A stretch of 64,000 bases of DNA, from assembly GCF_051014685.1 (NCBI RefSeq), contig NW_027478417.1, forward strand, positions 1,674,001 to 1,738,000, given 5' to 3'. Below the pieces are notes generated by a model. It was not told the DNA's origin and searched no databases. It was given only the letters and a program-made list of their open reading frames with translations. The position numbers and the translations under genes are program-made. How positions within the stretch are numbered: the first letter of the stretch is position 1; each line of letters starts with the position of its first letter. Shown here piece by piece: positions 39,201-51,468 of the stretch. Origin of the DNA: Ptiloglossa arizonensis. Its lineage: Eukaryota > Arthropoda > Insecta > Hymenoptera > Colletidae.

Positions 39201-39625
39201 CGCGAACGGTCTGACGAACTCGAGAAATTCCTGTTACATCTAAAAGTAGAAACTCGCCCCATTACAATGGTGTGTGTATTTTTCCCCTAGCCCTTTGTAG
39301 TTATTGGTTTCGAGTATCACACTTGCGAAAATATTGATGGTTTATCAAGCATTCCTTAACTTCAAACTCCCATATCTCGCGAACGGATTGACGAACTCGA
39401 GAAATTCCTGTTACATCTGAAAGTAGAAACTCGCCCCATTACAATGGTGTGTGTACTTTTCCCTAGGCCATTCCAGGTAGTGGTTTAGAGTATCGGACTT
39501 GCGAAAATTTTGATGGTTTCTCAAGCATTCCTTAACTTCAAACTCCCATATCTCGCGAACGGGTTGACGACTCGATTATTTCCTGTTGCATCTGAAAGTA
39601 GAAAGTCGACCGATAACAATGGTGT
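36268..39625 (+). repeat. 19-monomer unit X, copy 1 (X1)
   Basis: Pairs with 42631-45988 at 6363 bp. It carries two single-base deletions useful as markers: 'gtagtattgg' (one T missing, 37710/37711) and 'cttgcaaaatttt' (one G missing, 39150/39151). Other markers are 'gcgaacgcattgacg' (about 36729), 'gtatgtctatttttgcc' (about 36796), 'agaaagtcctg', 'ggtctgacg' and 'catctctcgcg'. The unit boundary is arbitrary and set at the 'cttttcccccaggtc' monomer. Confidence 0.93.
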
Positions 39626-42600
39626 GTGTACTTTTCCCCCAGGTCATTCCAGTTGTTCGTTTCTAGCATCAGAATTGCGAAAATTTTGTCGGTTTCTCAA
39701 CCATTCCTTAACTTCAAACTCCCATATCTCGCGAACGGATTGACGAACACGAGAAATTCCGGTTGCATCTGGAAGAAGAAACTCTCCCGATTACAACGGT
39801 ATGTGTATTTTTCCCCTAGGCCACAGTAGTAATTGGTTTCGAGTATCAGACTTGCGAAAATTTTGTTGGTTTCTCAAGCATTCCTTAACTTCAAACTCCC
39901 ATATCTCGCGAACGGATTGACGAGCTCGAGAAATTCCTGTTGCATCTGAAAGTAGAAGCTCGCCCAATTACAACGGTATGTGTATTTTTCCCCTAGGCCA
40001 CAGTAGTTATTGGTTTCAAGTATCACACTTGCGAAAATTGTGATTGTTTCTCAACCATTCCTTAACTTCAAACTCCCATATCTCGCGAACGGATTGACGA
40101 ACACGTGAAATTCCGGTTGCATCTGGAAGAAGAAACTCTCCCGATTACAACGGTATGTGTATTTTTCCCCTAAGCCTTTGTAGTTATTGGATTCGAGTAT
40201 CAGACTTGCGAAAATTTTGATGGTTTCTCAACCGTTCCTTAATTTCAAACTTCCATATCTCGCGAACGGATTGACGAGTTGGAGAAATTCCTGTTGCATC
40301 TGAAAGTAGAAACTCGCCCGATTGCAAATGTATGTGTATTTTTCCCCTAGCCCTTTGTAGTTATTTGTTTCGAGTATCAGACTTGCGAAAATTTTGATGG
40401 TTTCTCAACCATTCCTTAACTTCAAACCCCCATATCTCGCGAACGGATTGACGAACTCGAGAAATTCCTGTTGCATCTGAAAGTAGAAACTCGCCCGATT
40501 ACAATGGTATGTGTATTTTTCCCCTAGGCCACAGTAGTAATTGGTTTCGAGTATCAGACTTGCGAAAATTTTGATGGTTTCTCAACCATTCCTTAACTTC
40601 AAACTCCCATATCTCGCGAACGGATTGACATACTCGAGAAATTCCTGTTGCATCTGAATGTAGAAACTCGCCCGATTACAAAGGTATGTGTATTTTTCCC
40701 CCAAGCCTTTGTAGTTATTGGTTTCGAGTATCAGACTTGCGAAAATTTTGATTGTTTCTCAACCGTTCCTTAATTTCAAACTCCCATATCTCGCGAACGG
40801 ATTGACGAACTCGATTATTTCCTGTTGCATCTGAATGTAGAAACTCGACCGATTACAATGGTGTGTGTACTTTTCCCCTAGGTCATTCCAGTTATTCGTT
40901 CCTAGCATCAGAATTGCGAAAATTTTGATGGTTTCTCAACCATTCCTTAACTTCAAACTCCCATATCTCGCGAACGGATTGACATACTCGAGAAATTCCT
41001 GTTGCATCTGAAAGTAGAAACTCGCCCAATTACAAAGGTATGTGTATTTTTCCCCAAGCCTTTGTAGTTATTGGTTTCGAGTATCAGACTTGCGAAAATT
41101 TTGATGGTTTCTCAACCGTTCCTTAATTTCAAACTCCCATATCTCGCGAACAGATTGACGAAATCGAGAAATTCCTGTTGCATCTGCAACCAGAAACTCG
41201 TCCGATTACAACGGTATGGGTATTTTTGCCCGAGGCCATAGTAGCTATTGGTTTCGAGTATCAGACTTGCGAAAATTTTGATGGTTTCTCAAACGTTCCT
41301 TAACTTCAAACCCCCATATCTCGCGAACGGATTGACGAACTCGAGAAATTCCTGTTGCATCTGAAAGTAGAAACTCGCCCAACTACAAAGGTATGTGTAT
41401 TTCTCCCCTAGGCCACAGTAGTTATAGGTTTCGAGTATCAGACTTGCGAAAATTTTGATGGTTTCTCAGCCGTTCCTTAATTTCAAACTCCCATATCTCG
41501 CGAACGGATTGACGAGCTCGAGAAGTTCCTGTTGCATATGAAAGTAGAAACTCGCCCGATTACAAAGGTATGTGTATTTTTCCCCTAGGCCTTTGTAGTT
41601 ATTGGTTTCGAGTATCAGACTTGCGAAAATTTTCATGGCTTCTCAGCCATTCCTTAACTTCTAACACCCATATCTCGCGAACGGATTGACGACTCGATTA
41701 TTTCCTGTTGCATCTGAAAGTAGAGAGTCGACCGATAACAATGGTGTGTGTATTTTTCCCCTAGGCCATAGTAGTTATTGGTTTCGAGTATCAGACTTGC
41801 GAAAATTTTGATGGTTTGTCAAGCATTCCTTAACTTCAAACGCCCATATCTCGCGAACGGACTGACGAACTCGAGAAATTCCTGTTACATCTGAAAGTAG
41901 AAACTCGCCCCATTACAATGGTGTGTGTATTTTTCCCCTAGCCCTTTGTAGTTATTTGTTTCGAGTATCAGACTTGCGAAAATTTTGATGGTTTCTCAAC
42001 CATTCCTTAACTTCAAACTCCCATATCTCGCGAACGGACTGACGAACTCGAGAAATTCCTGTTACATCTGAAAGTAGAAACTCGCCCAATTACAAAGGTA
42101 TGTGTATTTTTCCCCAAGCCTTTGTAGTTATTGGTTTCGAGTATCAGACTTGCGAAAATTTTGATGGTTTCTCAACCGTTCCTTAATTTCAAACTCCCAT
42201 ATCTCGCGAACGGATTGACGAAATCGAGAAATTCCTGTTGCATCTGCAACCAGAAACTCGTCCGATTACAACGGGATGGGTATTTTTGCCCGAGGCCATA
42301 GTAGCTATTGGTTTCGAGTATCAGACTTGCGAAAATTTTGATGGTTTCTCAAACGTTCCTTAACTTCAAACCCCCATATCTCGCGAACGGATTGACGAAC
42401 TCGAGAAATTCATGTTGCATCTGAAAGTAGAAACTCGCCCAACTACAAAGGTATGTGTATTTCTCCCCTAGGCCACAGTAGTTATTGGTTTCGAGTATCA
42501 GACTTGCGAAAATTTTCATGGCTTCTCAGCCATTCCTTAACTTCAAACACCCATATCTCGCGAACGGATTGACGACTCGATTATTTCCTGTTGCATCTGA

Positions 42601-42630
42601 AAGTAGAAAGTCGACCGATAACAATGGTGT
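39626..42630 (+). repeat. 17-monomer unit Y, copy 2 (Y2)
   Basis: 3005 bp, 17 monomers. It is near-identical to 33481-36267 over the shared part. The first two monomers also match the start of X, and Y and X part at about 39978, where Y has 'ggtatgtgtattttt' and X has 'ggtatttgtattttt'. A private 'ttttgtcggtttc' near 39687 distinguishes this copy from the 'ttttgacggtttc' of X2 and X3. Confidence 0.92.
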
Positions 42631-45600
42631 GTGTACTTTTCCCCCAGGTCATTCCAGTTGTTCGTTTCTAGCATCAGAATTGCGAAAATTTTGACGGTTT
42701 CTCAACCATTCCTTAACTTCAAACTCCCATATCTCGCGAACGGATTGACGAACACGAGAAATTCCGGTTGCATCTGGAAGAAGAAACTCTCCCGATTACA
42801 ACGGTATGTGTATTTTTCCCCTAGGCCACAGTAGTAATTGGTTTCGAGTATCAGACTTGCGAAAATTTTGTTGGTTTCTCAAGCATTCCTTAACTTCAAA
42901 CTCCCATATCTCGCGAACGGATTGACGAGCTCGAGAAATTCCTGTTGCATCTGAAAGTAGAAGCTCGCCCAATTACAACGGTATTTGTATTTTTCCCCTA
43001 GGCCACTGTAGTTATTGGTTTCAAGTATCACACTTGCGAAAATTGTGATTGTTTCTCAACCATTCCTTAACTTCAAACTCCCATATCTCGCGAACGCATT
43101 GACGAACACGAGAAATTCCTGTTGCATCTGAAAGTAGAAACTCCCCCGATAACAAAGGTATGTCTATTTTTGCCCTAGGCCATTCCAGTTATTGGTTTCG
43201 AGTATCACACTTGCGAAAATTTTGATGGTTTGTCAAGCACTCCTTAACTTCAAACTCCCATATCTCGCGAACGGATTGACGAACTCGATTATTTCCTGTT
43301 GCGTCTGAAAGTAGAAACTCGACCGATTACAATGGTGTGTGTACTTTTCCCCTAGGTCATTCCAGTTATTCGTTCCTAGCATCAGAATTGCGAAAATTTT
43401 GACGGTTTCTCAACCATTCCTTAACATCAAACTCCCATATCTCGCGAACGGACTGACGAACTCGAGAAAGTCCTGTTACATCTGAAAGTAGAAACTCGCC
43501 CCATTACAATGGTGTGTGTATTTTTCCCCTAGCCCTTTGTAGTTATTTGTTTCGAGTATCAGACTTACGAAAATTTTGATGGTTTCTCAACCATTCCTTA
43601 ACTTCAAACTCCCATATCTCGCGAACGGACTGACGAACTCGAGAAATTCCTGTTACATCTGAAAGTAGAAACTCGCCCCATTACAATGGTGTGTGTATTT
43701 TTCCCCTAAGCCTTTGTAGTTATTGGTTTCGAGTATCAGACTTTCGAAAATTTTGATGGTTTCTCAACCATTCCTTAACATCAAACTCCCATAGCTCGCG
43801 AACGGATTGACATAGTCGAGAAATTCCTGTTGCATCTGAAAGTAGAAGCTCGCCCAATTACAACGGTATGTGTATTTTTCCCCTAGGCCACAGTAGTTAT
43901 TGGTTTCAAGTATCACACTTGCGAAAATTGTGATTGTTTCTCAACCATTCCTTAACTTCAAACTCCCATATCTCGCGAACGGATTGACGAACACGAGAAA
44001 TTCCGGTTGCATCTGGAAGGAGAAACTCTCCCGATTACAACGGTATGTGTATTTTTCCCCTAAGCCTTTGTAGTATTGGATTCGAGTATCAGACTTGCGA
44101 AAATTTTGATTGTTTCTCAACCGTTCCTTAATTTCAAACTTCCATATCTCGCGAACGGATTGACGAGCTGGAGAAATTCCTGTTGCATCTGAAAGTAGAA
44201 ACTCGCCCGATTACAAAGGTATGTGTATTTTTCCCCTAGCCCTTTGTAGTTATTTGTTTCGAGTATCAGACTTGCGAAAATTTTGATGGTTTCTCAACCA
44301 TTCCTTAACTTCAAACTCCCATCTCTCGCGAACGGATTGACGAACTCGAGAAATTCCTGTTGCATCTGAAAGTAGAAACTCGCCCGATTACAAGGGTATG
44401 TGTATTTTTCCCCTAGGCCTTTGTAGTTATTGGTTTCGAGTATCAGACTTGCGAAAATTTTCATGGCTTCTCAACCATTCCTTAACTTCAAACACCCATA
44501 TCTCGCGAACGGATTGACGACTCGATTATTTCCTGTTGCATCTGAAAGTAGAAAGTCGACCGATAACAATGGTGTGTGTACTTTTCCCCCATGTCATTCC
44601 AGTTGTTCGTTTCTAGCATCAGAATTGCGAAAATTTTGACGGTTTCTCAACCATTCCTTAACTTCAAACTCCCATATCTCGCGAACGGATTGACGAACTC
44701 GAGAAACTCCTGTTGCATCGGAAAGTAGAAACTCGCCCGATTACAAAGGTATGTGTATTTTTCCCCTAGGCCATAGTAGTTATTGGTTTCGAGTATCAGA
44801 CTTGCGAAAATTTTGATGGTTTGTCAAGCATTCCTTAACTTCAAACTCCCATATCTCGCGAACGGTCTGACGAACTCGAGAAATTCCTGTTACATCTAAA
44901 AGTAGAAACTCGCCCCATTACAATGGTGTGTGTATTTTTCCCCTAGCCCTTTGTAGTTATTTGTTTCGAGTATCAGACTTGCGAAAATTTTGATGGTTTC
45001 TCAACCATTCCTTAACTTCAAACTCCCATATCTCGCGAACGGATTGACGAACTCGAGAAATTCCTGTTGCATCTGAAAGTAGAAACTCGCCCGATTGCAA
45101 GGGTATGTGTATTTTTCCCCTAGGCCACAGTAGTTATTGGTTTCGAGTATCAGACTTGCGAAAATTTTGATGGTTTCTCATCCGTCCCTTAATTTCAAAC
45201 TCCCATATCTCCCGAACGGATTGACGAGCTCGAGAAATTCCTGTTGCATCTGAAAGTAGAAACTCGCCCGATTACAAAGGTATGTGTATTTTTCCCCTAG
45301 GCCTTTGTAGTTATTGGTTTCGAGTATCCGACTTGCGAAAATTTTCATGGCTTCTCAACCATTCCTTAACTTCAAACTCCCATATCTCGCGAACGGATTG
45401 ACGAACTCGAGAAACTCCTGTTGCATCGGAAAGTAGAAACTCGCCCGATTACAAAGGTATGTGTATTTTTCCCCTAGGCCATAGTAGTTATTGGTTTCGA
45501 GTATCAGACTTGCAAAATTTTGATGGTTTGTCAAGCATTCCTTAACTTCAAACTCCCATATCTCGCGAACGGTCTGACGAACTCGAGAAATTCCTGTTAC

Positions 45601-45988
45601 ATCTAAAAGTAGAAACTCGCCCCATTACAATGGTGTGTGTATTTTTCCCCTAGCCCTTTGTAGTTATTGGTTTCGAGTATCACACTTGCGAAAATATTGA
45701 TGGTTTATCAAGCATTCCTTAACTTCAAACTCCCATATCTCGCGAACGGATTGACGAACTCGAGAAATTCCTGTTACATCTGAAAGTAGAAACTCGCCCC
45801 ATTACAATGGTGTGTGTACTTTTCCCTAGGCCATTCCAGGTAGTGGTTTAGAGTATCGGACTTGCGAAAATTTTGATGGTTTCTCAAGCATTCCTTAACT
45901 TCAAACTCCCATATCTCGCGAACGGGTTGACGACTCGATTATTTCCTGTTGCATCTGAAAGTAGAAAGTCGACCGATAACAATGGTGT
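42631..45988 (+). repeat. 19-monomer unit X, copy 2 (X2)
   Basis: Matches X1 at 6363 bp and X3 at 3358 bp. It carries both marker deletions at the expected places (before 44074 and 45514). Differences from X1 are few by eye, for example 'ccttaacttc' for 'ccttaatttc' near 43067 and 'ggaaggagaaac' for 'ggaagaagaaac' near 44019. Confidence 0.93.
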
Positions 45989-48900
45989 GTGTACTTTTCC
46001 CCCAGGTCATTCCAGTTGTTCGTTTCTAGCATCAGAATTGCGAAAATTTTGACGGTTTCTCAACCATTCCTTAACTTCAAACTCCCATATCTCGCGAACG
46101 GATTGACGAACACGAGAAATTCCGGTTGCATCTGGAAGAAGAAACTCTCCCGATTACAACGGTATGTGTATTTTTCCCCTAGGCCACAGTAGTAATTGGT
46201 TTCGAGTATCAGACTTGCGAAAATTTTGTTGGTTTCTCAAGCATTCCTTAACTTCAAACTCCCATATCTCGCGAACGGATTGACGAGCTCGAGAAATTCC
46301 TGTTGCATCTGAAAGTAGAAGCTCGCCCAATTACAACGGTATTTGTATTTTTCCCCTAGGCCACTGTAGTTATTGGTTTCAAGTATCACACTTGCGAAAA
46401 TTGTGATTGTTTCTCAACCATTCCTTAACTTCAAACTCCCATATCTCGCGAACGCATTGACGAACACGAGAAATTCCTGTTGCATCTGAAAGTAGAAACT
46501 CCCCCGATAACAAAGGTATGTCTATTTTTGCCCTAGGCCATTCCAGTTATTGGTTTCGAGTATCACACTTGCGAAAATTTTGATGGTTTGTCAAGCACTC
46601 CTTAACTTCAAACTCCCATATCTCGCGAACGGATTGACGAACTCGATTATTTCCTGTTGCGTCTGAAAGTAGAAACTCGACCGATTACAATGGTGTGTGT
46701 ACTTTTCCCCTAGGTCATTCCAGTTATTCGTTCCTAGCATCAGAATTGCGAAAATTTTGACGGTTTCTCAACCATTCCTTAACATCAAACTCCCATATCT
46801 CGCGAACGGACTGACGAACTCGAGAAAGTCCTGTTACATCTGAAAGTAGAAACTCGCCCCATTACAATGGTGTGTGTATTTTTCCCCTAGCCCTTTGTAG
46901 TTATTTGTTTCGAGTATCAGACTTACGAAAATTTTGATGGTTTCTCAACCATTCCTTAACTTCAAACTCCCATATCTCGCGAACGGACTGACGAACTCGA
47001 GAAATTCCTGTTACATCTGAAAGTAGAAACTCGCCCCATTACAATGGTGTGTGTATTTTTCCCCTAAGCCTTTGTAGTTATTGGTTTCGAGTATCAGACT
47101 TTCGAAAATTTTGATGGTTTCTCAACCATTCCTTAACATCAAACTCCCATAGCTCGCGAACGGATTGACATAGTCGAGAAATTCCTGTTGCATCTGAAAG
47201 TAGAAGCTCGCCCAATTACAACGGTATGTGTATTTTTCCCCTAGGCCACAGTAGTTATTGGTTTCAAGTATCACACTTGCGAAAATTGTGATTGTTTCTC
47301 AACCATTCCTTAACTTCAAACTCCCATATCTCGCGAACGGATTGACGAACACGAGAAATTCCGGTTGCATCTGGAAGAAGAAACTCTCCCGATTACAACG
47401 ATATGTGTATTTTTCCCCTAAGCCTTTGTAGTATTGGATTCGAGTATCAGACTTTCGAAAATTTTGATTGTTTCTCAACCGTTCCTTAATTTCAAACTTC
47501 CATATCTCGCGAACGGATTGACGAGCTGGAGAAATTCCTGTTGCATCTGAAAGTAGAAACTCGCCCGATTACAAAGGTATGTGTATTTTTCCCCTAGCCC
47601 TTTGTAGTTATTTGTTTCGAGTATCAGACTTGCGAAAATTTTAATGGTTTCTCAACCATTCCTTAACTTCAAACTCCCATCTCTCGCGAACGGATTGACG
47701 AACTCGAGAAATTCCTGTTGCATCTGAAAGTAGAAACTCGCCCGATTACAAGGGTATGTGTATTTTTCCCCTAGGCCTTTGTAGTTATTGGTTTCGAGTA
47801 TCAGACTTGCGAAAATTTTCATGGCTTCTCAACCATTCCTTAACTTCAAACACCCATATCTCGCGAACGGATTGACGACTCGATTATTTCCTGTTGCATC
47901 TGAAAGTAGAAAGTCGACCGATAACAATGGTGTGTGTACTTTTCCCCCATGTCATTCCAGTTGTTCGTTTCTAGCATCAGAATTGCGAAAATTTTGACGG
48001 TTTCTCAACCATTCCTTAACTTCAAACTCCCATATCTCGCGAACGGATTGACGAACTCGAGAAACTCCTGTTGCATCGGAAAGTAGAAACTCGCCCGATT
48101 ACAAAGGTATGTGTATTTTTCCCCTAGGCCATAGTAGTTATTGGTTTCGAGTATCAGACTTGCGAAAATTTTGATGGTTTGTCAAGCATTCCTTAACTTC
48201 AAACTCCCATATCTCGCGAACGGTCTGACGAACTCGAGAAATTCCTGTTACATCTAAAAGTAGAAACTCGCCCCATTACAATGGTGTGTGTATTTTTCCC
48301 CTAGCCCTTTGTAGTTATTTGTTTCGAGTATCAGACTTGCGAAAATTTTGATGGTTTCTCAACCATTCCTTAACTTCAAACTCCCATATCTCGCGAACGG
48401 ATTGACTAACTCGAGAAATTCCTGTTGCATCTGAAAGTAGAAACTCGCCCGATTGCAAGGGTATGTGTATTTTTCCCCTAGGCCACAGTAGTTATTGGTT
48501 TCGAGTATCAGACTTGCGAAAATTTTGATGGTTTCTCATCCGTCCCTTAATTTCAAACTCCCATATCTCCCGAACGGATTGACGAGCTCGAGAAATTCCT
48601 GTTGCATCTGAAAGTAGAAACTCGCCCGATTACAAAGGTATGTGTATTTTTCCCCTAGGCCTTTGTAGTTATTGGTTTCGAGTATCCGACTTGCGAAAAT
48701 TTTCATGGCTTCTCAACCATTCCTTAACTTCAAACTCCCATATCTCGCGAACGGATTGACGAACTCGAGAAACTCCTGTTGCATCGGAAAGTAGAAACTC
48801 GCCCGATTACAAAGGTATGTGTATTTTTCCCCTAGGCCATAGTTGTTATTGGTTTCGAGTATCAGACTTGCAAAATTTTGATGGTTTGTCAAGCATTCCT

Positions 48901-49288
48901 TAACTTCAAACTCCCATATCTCGCGAACGGTCTGACGAACTCGAGAAATTCCTGTTACATCTAAAAGTAGAAACTCGCCCCATTACAATGGTGTGTGTAT
49001 TTTTCCCCTAGCCCTTTGTAGTTATTGGTTTCGAGTATCACACTTGCGAAAATATTGATGGTTTATCAAGCATTCCTTAACTTCAAACTCCCATATCTCG
49101 CGAACGGATTGACGAACTCGAGAAATTCCTGTTACATCTGAAAGTAGAAACTCGCCCCATTACAATGGTGTGTGTACTTTTCCCTAGGCCATTCCAGGTA
49201 GTGGTTTAGAGTATCGGACTTGCGAAAATTTTGATGGTTTCTCAAGCATTCCTTAACTTCAAACTCCCATATCTCGCGAACGGGTTGA
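45989..49288 (+). repeat. 19-monomer unit X, copy 3 (X3), directly after X2
   Basis: Matches X2 at a constant 3358-bp offset, 'ggtatttgtattttt' at 42981 and 46339. Differences I could see number fewer than about ten: 'acgatatgtg' near 47400, 'gactttcgaaaa' near 47451, 'ttaatggtttc' near 47641, 'gactaactcg' near 48404 and 'agttgttattgg' near 48842. Both marker deletions are present (before 47432 and 48872). The match ends at 49288/49289, where 'gaagaactcg' replaces 'gacgactcg'. X2-X3 is a direct tandem pair with no Y between, as one unequal crossover would produce. Confidence 0.93.
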
Positions 49289-51468
49289 AGAACTCGATTA
49301 TTTCCTGTTGCATCTGAAAGTAGAAACTCGACCGATTAGAATGGTGTGTGTACTTTTCCCCTAGGTCATTCCAGTTATTCGTTTCTAGCATCAGAATTGC
49401 GAAAATTTTGATGGTTTCTCAACCGTTCCTTAACTTCAAACTCCCATATCTCGCGAACGGATTGACGAACTCGAGAAATTCCTGTTGCCTCTGAAGGTAG
49501 AAACTCGCCACATTACAATGGTGTGTGTACTTTTCCCCTAGGCCATTCCAGTTGTTCGTGTCTAGCATCCGAATTGCGAAAATTTTGACGGTTTCTCAAC
49601 CATTCCTTAACTTCAAACTTCCATATCTCGCGAACGGATTGACGAGCTCGAGAAATTCCTGTTGCATCTGAAAGTAGAAAATCGCCCGATTACAAAGGTA
49701 TGTGTATTTTTCCCCTAGGCCTTTGTAGTTATTGGTTTCGAGTATCAGACTTGCGAAAATTTTGATGGTTTCTCAACCGTTCCTTAATTTCAAACTCCCA
49801 TATCTCGCGAACGGATTGACGAACTCGATTATTTCCTGTTGCATCTGAAAGTAGAAACTCGACCGATTACAATGGTGTGTGTACTTTTCCCCTAGGTCAT
49901 TCCAGTTATTCGTTCCTAGCATCAGAATTGCGAAAATTTTGGTGGTTTCTCAACCATTCCTTAACTTCAAACTCCCATATCTCGCGAACGGATTGACGAA
50001 CTCGATTATTTCCTGTTGCATCTGAAAGTAGAAAGTCGACCGATTACAATGGTGTGTGTATTTTTCCCCTAGGTCATTCCAGTTATTCGTTTCTAGCATC
50101 AGAATTGCGAAAATTTTGATGGTTTCTCAACCATTCCTTAACTTCAAACTCCCATATCTCGCGAACGGATTGACGAACTCTAGAAATTCCTGTTGCATCT
50201 GAAAGTAGAAACTCGCCCGATTACAAAGGTATGTGTATTTTTCCCCTAGGCCTTTGTAGTTATTGGTTTCGAGTATCAGACTTGCGAAAATTTTCATGGC
50301 TTCTCAGCCATTCCTTAACTTCAAACACCCATATCTCGCGAACGGATTGACGACTCGATTATTTCCTGTTGCATCTGAAAGTAGAAAGTCGACCGATAAC
50401 AATGGTGTGTGTATTTTTCCCCTAGGCCATAGTAGTTATTGGTTTCGAGTATCAGACTTGCGAAAATTTTGATGGTTTGTCAAGCATTCCTTAACTTCAA
50501 ACGCCCATATCTCGCGAACGGACTGACGAACTCGAGAAATTCCTGTTACATCTGAAAGTAGAAACTCGCCCCATTACAATGGTGTGTGTATTTTTCCCCT
50601 AGCCCTTTGTAGTTATTTGTTTCGAGTATCAGACTTGCGAAAATTTTGATGGTTTCTCAACCATTCCTTAACTTCAAACTCCCATATCTCGCGAACGGAC
50701 TGACGAACTCGAGAAATTCCTGTTACATCTGAAAGTAGAAACTCGCCCAATTACAAAGGTATGTGTATTTTTCCCCAAGCCTTTGTAGTTATTGGTTTCG
50801 AGTATCAGACTTGCGAAAATTTTGATGGTTTCTCAACCGTTCCTTAATTTCAAACTCCCATATCTCGCGAACGGATTGACAAAATCGAGAAATTCCTGTT
50901 GCATCTGCAACCAGAAACTCGTCCGATTACAACGGGATGGGTATTTTTGCCCGAGGCCATAGTAGCTATTGGTTTCGAGTATCAGACTTGCGAAAATTTT
51001 GATGGTTTCTCAAACGTTCCTTAACTTCAAACCCCCATATCTCGCGAACGGATTGACGAACTCGAGAAATTCCTGTTGCATCTGAAAGTAGAAACTCGCC
51101 CAACTACAAAGGTATGTGTATTTCTCCCCTAGGCCACAGTAGTTATTGGTTTCGAGTATCAGACTTGCGAAAATTTTGATGGTTTCTCAGCCGTTCCTTA
51201 ATTTCAAACTCCCATATCTCGCGAACGGATTGACGAGCTCGAGAAATTCCTGTTGCATATGAAAGTAGAAACTCGCCCGATTACAAAGGTATGTGTATTT
51301 TTTCCCTAGGCCTTTGTAGTTATTGGTTTCGAGTATCAGACTTGCGAAAATTTTCATGGCTTCTCAGCCATTCCTTAACTTCAAACACCCATATCTCGCG
51401 AACGGATTGACGACTCGATTATTTCCTGTTGCATCTGAAAGTAGAAAGTCGACCGATAACAATGGTGT
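49289..51468 (+). repeat. Rearranged monomers including pieces of Y
   Basis: 49289-50220 mixes 'cgttcctagc' and 'ttctagcatc' types with no clear parent block. From about 50222 the order follows the end of Y: the 'ttcatggcttctcagcc' monomer at 50263 corresponds to 35239 (offset 15024 bp, 85 monomers). By 51323 the offset is 15201 bp (86 monomers), so one monomer has been gained. The extra unit is of the 'ctcagccgttcc' and 'gcatatgaaag' type, found before the corresponding place in Y1. Confidence 0.85.
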
